DNA from: an uncultured Clostridia bacterium
Lineage (GTDB): Bacteria; Bacillota; Clostridia; Peptostreptococcales; Anaerovoracaceae
Length of the DNA stretch: 50,874 nucleotides
Direction: 5' to 3'
Assembly: GCA_944382925.1 (NCBI GenBank)
Contig: CALWNX010000052.1
Coordinates: forward strand, 1 to 50,874
Position numbers and translations under genes: made by a program. Below, piece after piece: positions 44,991 to 50,874 of this stretch. The stretch's first letter is position 1; each line of letters opens with the position of its first letter. The notes beneath the pieces are model-generated. The model saw only the letters and a program-made list of their open reading frames with translations, made no database searches and was not told the DNA's origin.

Positions 44991-45679
44991 TCAAATTTCA
45001 GCAGGAACTTCATGGGCTTGAGAGCTTTCCTCGTCCGCAAGAGGACTCAGGAGTCCGAGCTTGTCAAAGGATTCCAGAGACATGGTTTTAAGCACACCTG
45101 AGTCGATTAACTCATCCCTTTGCATCTGTATGATATAGTCAAATTGCTCCAAATCCTTGTATTCCAGTGCGGTTCTAAGTGCATCACGTGCTGATTCGCT
45201 CAACTTTTCATAGTAGTGAGTGCAAATAAACGACACATCATAAAGGTCTCGAATCTTATCGCGGCCATTATAGGCAGCGGCTTTCAGACGGGCCATTTCA
45301 TCCAAGGTGTAGACCTTTATTCCTTCCCTGATACAAATCAGGTCACGAGATATTTCCTTGCGCCTATACGAAACTTCGACTTTAAGAGACTTAGGGGGGC
45401 TCCGTAATTGATATAGGCTCTTTGCGTGGTTGCTGTGTCTTTAGCGATTTGGTAAGAATAGCCACTCTCTTCGCAGATACGACGAATCTCTTCTTTGAAA
45501 CGGCTATGTGGCAAGGAAGCTCCGGGAGCGTCAAGGTCAATGTCATCAGAGAACCGATTCAGTTCATAGCACATCGACAATGCGGTTCCGCCTTTGAGCA
45601 CATAGGGATTGTCCTTTTGCGCATTCATGTGTGAGAGAACGCATCTGATTGCCGCGAGGTGCTTACTTTTGTCTGCCAT
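44991..45679 (-). pseudogene. AbiEii/AbiGii-type nucleotidyltransferase toxin, frameshifted
   Basis: The first part (MADKSKHLAAIRCVLSH, GGTALSMCYELNRFSDDIDLD) carries the nucleotidyltransferase signature (GG-T-AL then D-D-I-D-L-D) of AbiEii toxins. The reading frame then fails at a run of six C (plus-strand GGGGGG near 45391-45398). Continuing in the next frame gives KSLKVEVSYRRKEI, then VYTLDEMARLKAAAYNGRDK and DLYDV, the normal C-terminal half ending at 44991. One missing C restores a full-length protein of about 230 residues. It is therefore a pseudogene, a phase-variable gene, or a sequencing error. The ATG at 45679 uses AAGGAG 7 bases upstream and overlaps the partner gene by 17 bases, typical of toxin-antitoxin pairs. 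Confidence 0.82.
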
Positions 45680-46082
45680 GTCCATTCTCCTTCTGCCGCT
45701 TAAAGGCAAGCCATTGACAACGATACTCGCGTCCCATGAAATCGTCTATCTCTTTCCATTGAGGGCTGTTTTTTAGCTGTGCGACTTTTGAAAAAATGAT
45801 AGGTGTCAGTGAATTATCAACGATAAAGTCGTCTCGCATACCTTGTGCCGTACCGAAGTTTCCCTCTGCAATAAGGTCAAGACATGCCCGAATATGACTT
45901 GCTACCTGCATCTTCCCATGCCCGGGAACCTCCGTAACGTGCAATCCCCAGTCGCCAAATGGCGAGCTGTCGCTCTCAGCGACTTTTATCTTATCCCAGT
46001 TCAAGGCTGAAAAGTGCCAATCTCCCGGCGTTCCATCCGGCGATGGTAGATTAAGGGCATACACGCCCGTCACATACTTCAT
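45663..46082 (-). CDS. Partner gene of the AbiEii-type toxin (putative antitoxin)
   Basis: A 139-residue protein (start MKYVTGVYALNLPSPDGTPGDWH) encoded immediately upstream of and overlapping the toxin gene. It lacks the winged-helix domain usual for AbiEi antitoxins, so it is either a different antitoxin type or an accessory gene. It has no cysteines, signal peptide or membrane segment. GGAGG lies 9 bases before the ATG. The gene order small partner first, nucleotidyltransferase second fits a toxin-antitoxin operon. Confidence 0.62.
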   Translation of the reverse strand: MKYVTGVYALNLPSPDGTPGDWHFSALNWDKIKVAESDSSPFGDWGLHVTEVPGHGKMQVASHIRACLDLIAEGNFGTAQGMRDDFIVDNSLTPIIFSKVAQLKNSPQWKEIDDFMGREYRCQWLAFKRQKENGHGRQK

Positions 46083-46142
46083 GGCCTTTCACCTCCACCT
46101 TTATCGGGCTGATTTAGGGCCGGCAGTGGGCCGGACAAAATG

Positions 46143-47774
46143 TTATCCTCGCCTGCGCCTTACAAGCGCAATGACCGCGCAGCCCGCACAAAATACGAGC
46201 ACAGCCGCCAGCCCGGCCAGATTTACCATCCGCTCCCAGTTCTCGCAGGAAGCCTCATATTCGGCTATCGAGCTGTCATAATCTGCGATCAGTTCGCTGG
46301 CCGTGCTCTCTGCTTCGCTGTCGAGATAATATTCGCTCTCTGCATAGGCAACCAGCGCCTCATATGAATCCTCTACCTCGTCGTAGCCCTGCTCGCGGTT
46401 ATTGATCATGGCATAGAGCGGCTCCTGCGACATTTCCAGCAGCTCCAGCAGCTCGGCAGAAGGCTCGTAAAGCGCCGGCGCCAGTTCGGTCTCAAGCGCA
46501 AGATCAAGGGCCTGCTCAAAGGCATAGCCAGCCGTGAGCACCGCCGCTTCATCATAAGCCCGGGCGGCGAATTCTATGCCGACAGGCATCCCGTAGCTGT
46601 CCTGCGCCATCGGTACGCTCATAGCCGGAACGCCGGCTGAAGGCCCGATAGCATAGCCGTTACTGTTGCCCGAAGATGCAGCCGCCTGTGCATGGCTCAT
46701 AACAGTGCTGCGCATGGTCAGATAGACGACGACATCGACGTCATAGCTGTCCATAGCCGCCGTAAAGGTCCTGCGGTAGGCATCGACATTGACACTGTAA
46801 TTAGACGGCAGCGCAAAGCTCATATAGACGATCTCCGCCCCCTGCTGCTCCATCAGCGCGACAGCCTGTTGAAAATAACGCTGGTTCTCAGCTGAACCGC
46901 TGCTAAGACCGCTCACTACACCTATGCGCATACCCTCAAGGCCATCCTCGCGCAGATATTTCGTATAATCCTCTTCCCCCTTGCACATGGCGCTGAGAAT
47001 AATAGCGGTATCTCTGACCGTCCTGGCCAGCGGTCCCGGCGTATCTCTGCTGCTCACGCAGGCGGTGATGCCGGACATGGATAAAAGACCCTTAGTCGGT
47101 CTCAGACCGACAACTCCGTTGGCAGAAGCAGGCACCCTGATCGAAGCGTTGGTATCGGTGCCAATGCAGACCGGCGCCAGAGCAGCAGCCGCAGAAACGG
47201 CGCTGCCGCCCGAAGAGCCGTAAGAGCTCTTGCTAAGATCAAAGGCGTTGTTCACGCGGCCAAAATCGCTGATCGAATACTGTGAATGAGCCGCATAAGT
47301 ATCCATGTTAGCCTTGGCGACAATGATGCCGCCGGCCTGCTTGATAGCCGCGACAATTTCAGCATCCTCGCCGGCAAGACTGCCGGAAAGTCCGGCCACT
47401 CCGTTGGTGGTGGCCATGCCCGCAACGTCGATGTTGTCCTTGACGATCACCGGCAGGCCGAAAATGTCGCTGGAACGGCCCTGCTTGGCGTAGATCTCAT
47501 CGCAGACTGCGGCCTCCGCCAGCGCCGTGTCAGAGACGGAAATAATGCATTCGTACATGTCAGCGTATTCTTCTATACGCTCAAGGTAAAGAGTCATGAT
47601 CTGCTTGTAAGTCAACTGGCCTTCGTCGACAGCAGCCTGCAGCATCGCGATATCCATCTTGGTTATATCGCAGACAGCTACGGCATGTCCCTCCTCCGCG
47701 CTGGCGGAGGCAGGCGCTGCCACAAGCAGGCACAGGCACAGGCACACAGCAATAAGCCGCGTCAGTTTTCGCAT
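46143..47774 (-). CDS. Exported, membrane-anchored amidase-signature protein
   Basis: A 543-residue amidase-signature hydrolase. The catalytic triad is visible as Lys112 (VIVKDNIDVAG), Ser188 (YGSSGGSAV) and Ser211 (GTDTNASIRVPAS). Unlike GatA or most cytoplasmic amidases, it has a signal peptide (first 26 residues, ending ASASA) and a C-terminal membrane helix followed by RRRRG, so the domain should face outside. A helical, Glu/Ser/Ala-rich stalk precedes the anchor. The substrate is unknown; peptides or extracellular amides are possible. It follows the MurE-like gene by 11 bases. Confidence 0.88.
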   Translation of the reverse strand: MRKLTRLIAVCLCLCLLVAAPASASAEEGHAVAVCDITKMDIAMLQAAVDEGQLTYKQIMTLYLERIEEYADMYECIISVSDTALAEAAVCDEIYAKQGRSSDIFGLPVIVKDNIDVAGMATTNGVAGLSGSLAGEDAEIVAAIKQAGGIIVAKANMDTYAAHSQYSISDFGRVNNAFDLSKSSYGSSGGSAVSAAAALAPVCIGTDTNASIRVPASANGVVGLRPTKGLLSMSGITACVSSRDTPGPLARTVRDTAIILSAMCKGEEDYTKYLREDGLEGMRIGVVSGLSSGSAENQRYFQQAVALMEQQGAEIVYMSFALPSNYSVNVDAYRRTFTAAMDSYDVDVVVYLTMRSTVMSHAQAAASSGNSNGYAIGPSAGVPAMSVPMAQDSYGMPVGIEFAARAYDEAAVLTAGYAFEQALDLALETELAPALYEPSAELLELLEMSQEPLYAMINNREQGYDEVEDSYEALVAYAESEYYLDSEAESTASELIADYDSSIAEYEASCENWERMVNLAGLAAVLVFCAGCAVIALVRRRRG

Positions 47775-47785
47775 TTTCCTTTATC

Positions 47786-49285
47786 CTACTTTCTCTCAAT
47801 GATATTTTTTATCCGCTCGCGATCCTCATCGCTGCCGGCGGCAACGACTATCCATTCTTCGCCTGCCTCAAGGCAGGCCTGTTCTACGGCAGCATCTCTG
47901 TCTTCGATGATGCTCACAGGCTTTGTGCTTTTCAGATAACTCATGATCTGCTCGCAGATCTGCAAAACAGGCTCGCTACCCGGATACTGCGCGGTCAAGA
48001 TCGCTCTGTCGGCATAAGCATCGATCATTTCCGCCAGCTCTCTGCGTCTGTTTTGCGCCTTTCCGCCTACGCAGCCTGCTACGAGGAGAATTTTTTTCTG
48101 CGGATAAAGCTTTCTCAGGTCAGACAGCAGCGTCTGATAGCTGACCTTATTGTGAGCGTAATCGACGATCACGTCTACCGGCTTGTCAGGCAGGCGGAAC
48201 AGCTCCATCCGTCCCGCCACCTTGACAGCGGCCAGGCCGGCTTTAATCTCGCTAAACGGTATGTCAAGCGAGGAAGCCAGCGCGACAGCCGCCAGCGCAT
48301 TGCCGGCATTATATGCTCCGCCAATGCTGACGGCAAGCTCTTGTGTCCGGCCGCCTGTTTTAACTGTAAGACGGATACCCTCTGCTGTCGCCTTTATATC
48401 GCAGCCGTAAATATCAATGCCAAGCTCCGCAGCCTCTTCTTCTGTCATGGCCAGCTCACTGGCAAAGGTGATGAGGTGGCGGCACTTTTTCGCCTCCAGA
48501 AGCACCCTTTCTCTCAGCGCAGGCTCCATATCCATATTGACGCAGGCCGTGCGGCTCTGAGCGAATATTTTCAGCTTGGCTGCAAAATAGTCTTCAAAGT
48601 CAGGGTGCTCTGCCGGCGAGATATGATCCTCGGAAATATTGAGAAAAGCACAGGTCTCGTACAAAAGCGCAGCAGTACGCCCGTACTTGAGCGCCTGCGA
48701 GGAAGTCTCCATCACCACATAGCGGCAGCCGTTATGTGCGCAGCGCGAAAGAAGCTCCTGCAATTCCAGCGTTTCGGGCGTCGTCATGTTGTGCGCCTTC
48801 TCAGTGCGCTCACCGTCGTAAGTATAGATGCCGGAGATAAAGCCCGCCTTCTTTTCGCCGCAGGCACGCGCATGTTCGTCGATAATCGCTTTGAGAAAGG
48901 CCGCCGTAGTCGACTTGCCCTTGGTGCCGGTGATGCCGGCCATCATCAGCCTGCGGTTCCAGATGTCATCGTAATACAAGCGCCCCAGCTCCGACATGGC
49001 AGCGCGAACATCGCTGACCTGCAGGCAGGGAATCGTCCCGCCCGCCTGCGTATAGGGCCGTTCGCTCACATAGCAGAAAGCGCCCTTTTCGATGGCCTCA
49101 GCCAGATACTGCTCTTTGAAAGAAAGTCCCTTGCAGATAAAAAGCGTTCCCTCTGTAACGCCGAGAGAGCTGTAGGTGAGGTGCTGCACCGGCCTGTTTA
49201 AAGCCTCTTCTTTCGCGTTGCACGAAAGAAGCAGTCCTTCATTTTTTAACAGCTGCATATATTCCCTGAGACTCTTTTCCTTCAT
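47786..49285 (-). CDS. MurE-like Mur ligase
   Basis: A 499-residue Mur ligase with all three domains. The P-loop is GITGTKGKSTTAAF (residues 117-130), with METSSQALKYGR and the NISEDHIS region (usual NLSxDHLD), and VDYAHN at the start of the last domain. The DNPR motif, which marks diaminopimelate-adding MurE enzymes, is replaced by AQYPGSEPV. It may therefore add a different amino acid or act on a different precursor; a housekeeping murE elsewhere is likely. AAAGGAG precedes the ATG. It is in line with the exported amidase gene. Confidence 0.85.
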   Translation of the reverse strand: MKEKSLREYMQLLKNEGLLLSCNAKEEALNRPVQHLTYSSLGVTEGTLFICKGLSFKEQYLAEAIEKGAFCYVSERPYTQAGGTIPCLQVSDVRAAMSELGRLYYDDIWNRRLMMAGITGTKGKSTTAAFLKAIIDEHARACGEKKAGFISGIYTYDGERTEKAHNMTTPETLELQELLSRCAHNGCRYVVMETSSQALKYGRTAALLYETCAFLNISEDHISPAEHPDFEDYFAAKLKIFAQSRTACVNMDMEPALRERVLLEAKKCRHLITFASELAMTEEEAAELGIDIYGCDIKATAEGIRLTVKTGGRTQELAVSIGGAYNAGNALAAVALASSLDIPFSEIKAGLAAVKVAGRMELFRLPDKPVDVIVDYAHNKVSYQTLLSDLRKLYPQKKILLVAGCVGGKAQNRRRELAEMIDAYADRAILTAQYPGSEPVLQICEQIMSYLKSTKPVSIIEDRDAAVEQACLEAGEEWIVVAAGSDEDRERIKNIIERK

Positions 49286-49348
49286 CCTTTGTTCTCCTTT
49301 GGATAATTCTACATATATTCTACCATACCCGCCTGTTTTACGGAATAT

Positions 49349-50482
49349 TCATTTTATTGCGCGCGGGCAGCGGCGGCAGAGGTCTTCCTCCAGCTCCCCG
49401 GCCAGGGCGCTGACCTGCGTAAAATTCATGTTCGGCACGTACATTTCTTCTACCTGAAGATGCGTTTTTTTCGCCTTGCCAAGATACCGTACGGCCTTGT
49501 TGAGGAGAATATCGTATTCGTCGTTGAGCGCGCTCAGCAGCTCCCGGTTGCTGTCCAGTGTCATGCTGTCCATGTAATCGTTCATATCGAGAAAAGCGAT
49601 TTCCTGCTCGCGGCCTTCTGCGCTTACAAGCTCCCACGGCTCTACGTCGTGATAGCGGTTGACCGTCATAAACGCCGTTTTCAGCTCCGGGATCAGGATA
49701 TGCTCCACTTTTTCCTCCGGGCTCATGGAGCAGTAGAAAAGCTCAATGTCAAAGCCGCGGTAGATCGCACCTTCGGCGAGGATCGACATCAGGCTGTTCG
49801 CTGCGTATCCGGTCGGAACGTTGATCATATAGACCTTTTCCATCTCCGCTGCCAGGCTGGTGAGATAGTTGACGGCGCCGCTGGCCGTGATGGCGCTGGC
49901 AAAAAATTTTTTCACCCGGCCGGGAGCAAGAGAAATATCATAAGCGCCGTATTCGCGCGCCACTATATCGGCGATCGTGCGGTAGATTTCACTGGCTGAC
50001 AGAGCCTGCGCGTAGATTTCCTCCAGGCTGCGAAACACGCTCTTGGCGGCAGCCAGATAGTTGTAGGCAATCCTGTACCAGCGTGAGGTTTCTTCGTTAA
50101 GCGCGATGATTTCCTCCTTGGCCGCGGCGATGCTCTCTTCGTTCCAGTAAGCGGCCAGATCCACGATGCGATCCACCGCGCCGGGCGTGATCGGGTCGGT
50201 GATGTGCGGGCTGGTGCCGTCGATCACGGCCAGCTTCCTCTCTCTCACCACGATGCCGTCAAGCGAATTCTCATCGGCAGAGCAGTGCAGAAAATCGACG
50301 CTTTCGCCCCGGGCGGCAAAGCTTTCGCCGATCCGTCTCATAAACGTCGACTTGCCGGTGCCGGGGCCGCCCTTGAGGCAGATGATCCTGTTTGCTTCCT
50401 TCTGACTTAAAATGTATCTATAGTAAGAATAGAATCCCAGCGGCGTGTTATTGCCGGGGAAATAATGCCTCTGTACGGACAA
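49349..50482 (-). CDS. P-loop ATPase of the PRK06851 type
   Basis: A 377-residue protein with a Walker A motif GGPGTGKSTF near residue 38 and a repeated P-loop-like layout. It resembles the PRK06851 family of Clostridia/Bacilli, whose role is unknown. There is no signal peptide or membrane segment. The start codon is TTG at 50482, supported by AAGGAGG 7 bases upstream; no suitable ATG lies nearby. The ribosome binding site is inside a hairpin shared with the upstream gene's 3' end. Confidence 0.82.
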   Translation of the reverse strand: MSVQRHYFPGNNTPLGFYSYYRYILSQKEANRIICLKGGPGTGKSTFMRRIGESFAARGESVDFLHCSADENSLDGIVVRERKLAVIDGTSPHITDPITPGAVDRIVDLAAYWNEESIAAAKEEIIALNEETSRWYRIAYNYLAAAKSVFRSLEEIYAQALSASEIYRTIADIVAREYGAYDISLAPGRVKKFFASAITASGAVNYLTSLAAEMEKVYMINVPTGYAANSLMSILAEGAIYRGFDIELFYCSMSPEEKVEHILIPELKTAFMTVNRYHDVEPWELVSAEGREQEIAFLDMNDYMDSMTLDSNRELLSALNDEYDILLNKAVRYLGKAKKTHLQVEEMYVPNMNFTQVSALAGELEEDLCRRCPRAIK

Positions 50483-50488
50483 AATTAT

Positions 50489-50529
50489 ACCTCCTTAGCA
50501 TGATCTCCTATATACTATGCCAAGGAGGT
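50489..50529 (-). promoter_or_regulatory. Hairpin sequestering the ATPase gene's ribosome binding site
   Basis: ACCTCCTT-A-GCAT (50489-50501) pairs with ATGC-C-AAGGAGGT (50517-50529), 12 pairs with one A-C mismatch and a 15-base loop. In the transcript the second arm is the Shine-Dalgarno sequence for the TTG start at 50482. It lies between two minus-strand genes. The design repeats that at 38151-38185. Confidence 0.65.
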
Positions 50530-50538
50530 TTTTAAAGT

Positions 50539-50862
50539 TCAGCCTCTGTTCTTTATGCCGGGTTTGATGCGCTCCGTTTCTACTGCCTTGAGACGACCGC
50601 CGGCCAGCTCGTAAAAAGCGGCCACCGCCATGAAAATATAGCTCAGAAGCGGCGCGACGCTGATGAAGCATATCAGCACCATGGCGATCATCATCAGCGT
50701 GACCATGGTGGTAAAAACTCCCTGCATCATCAGAAAGTCAAAAGCCAAAGTGGCAATCAGCAGCATGATCATTGCGACAGCTACGAGGAACAAGAGCCGC
50801 CGCACACACCAGCCGATAAACGAGATTAGCAGCTTAAAGAGCTCGCCCTTGTTGCCCTTCAT
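50539..50862 (-). CDS. Small membrane protein, possibly incomplete at the window edge
   Basis: A 107-residue protein with two or three hydrophobic segments (LLFLVAVAMIMLLIATLAF; VTLMMIAMVLICFISVAPLL; YIFMAVAAFYEL) and basic ends. The ATG at 50862 has no clear Shine-Dalgarno sequence, and the window ends 12 bases further, so the true start may lie outside. No family is recognised. Confidence 0.55.
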   Translation of the reverse strand: MKGNKGELFKLLISFIGWCVRRLLFLVAVAMIMLLIATLAFDFLMMQGVFTTMVTLMMIAMVLICFISVAPLLSYIFMAVAAFYELAGGRLKAVETERIKPGIKNRG

Positions 50863-50874
50863 CAGCCGCTTGCT

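Noticed and set aside
45338-45420. Programmed frameshift in the AbiEii-type gene
   Set aside because: No stimulatory hairpin or internal Shine-Dalgarno sequence was recognised next to the C run; a simple length change is a sufficient explanation.

Overview
This window looks like part of an anaerobic Clostridia-type Bacillota chromosome of medium-to-high GC. The evidence is strong AAGGAGG-type ribosome binding sites, a trmK-nif3 and dnaG-rpoD arrangement typical of Bacillota, a class A RNase P RNA, a 2-hydroxyacyl-CoA dehydratase-activase-like giant protein, several EtfAB/acyl-CoA genes and a sigma-54 (PAS-AAA+-Fis) activator. Together they suggest an amino-acid-fermenting, strictly anaerobic lifestyle. 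No tRNA, rRNA, CRISPR array or insertion sequence was seen.

Layout. (1) 1-9.4 kb: the activase-like protein, a YkgJ-type cysteine-cluster protein, a MATE exporter, release factor 3 and a lipoprotein. (2) 9.4-17.2 kb, minus strand: rnpB, an unlisted 37-residue membrane peptide, nif3, trmK, rpoD, dnaG, dgt, dut and an M16 peptidase, closely packed as a housekeeping block. (3) 17.3-20.9 kb, plus strand: a 27-cysteine protein, thiamine pyrophosphokinase and MetY. (4) 21.0-38.1 kb, minus strand: a long tightly spaced catabolic cluster headed by a sigma-54 promoter and its probable activator. (5) 38.2-43.4 kb: a small-protein operon with murI, then pepF-nadK-rluD-type genes on the plus strand. (6) 43.4-46.1 kb: an AT-richer accessory island with an attenuator-like leader, two secreted proteins and a broken AbiEii toxin with its partner. 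(7) 46.1-50.9 kb, minus strand: exported amidase, MurE-like ligase, a P-loop ATPase and a small membrane protein.

The most interesting system is region 4. In transcription order it encodes an NhaC-type antiporter, a hotdog protein of the beta-alanyl-CoA/3-aminobutyryl-CoA ammonia lyase family, two class III CoA-transferase subunits (one lacking the catalytic Asp), a MalY/PatB-type PLP enzyme, a saccharopine-dehydrogenase-like protein, an acyl-CoA dehydrogenase, EtfB, EtfA, a DUF4147/MOFRL glycerate-kinase-like protein, a divergent enolase that has lost several catalytic residues, an EamA transporter and an MBL hydrolase. A canonical GG-N10-GC sigma-54 promoter and three 18-bp inverted repeats lie upstream, next to a PAS-type sigma-54 activator. 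My inference is an inducible fermentation pathway for an amino acid: CoA activation, ammonia elimination to an enoyl-CoA, then reduction through acyl-CoA dehydrogenase and Etf. The substrate, and the role of the enolase/kinase pair, are unknown.

A second feature of note is a modular family of multi-hairpin intergenic repeats (5.1-5.4, 8.5-8.7 and 18.4-18.9 kb). One copy has near-perfect 21-bp terminal inverted repeats and supplies the -35 box of the thiamine pyrophosphokinase promoter.
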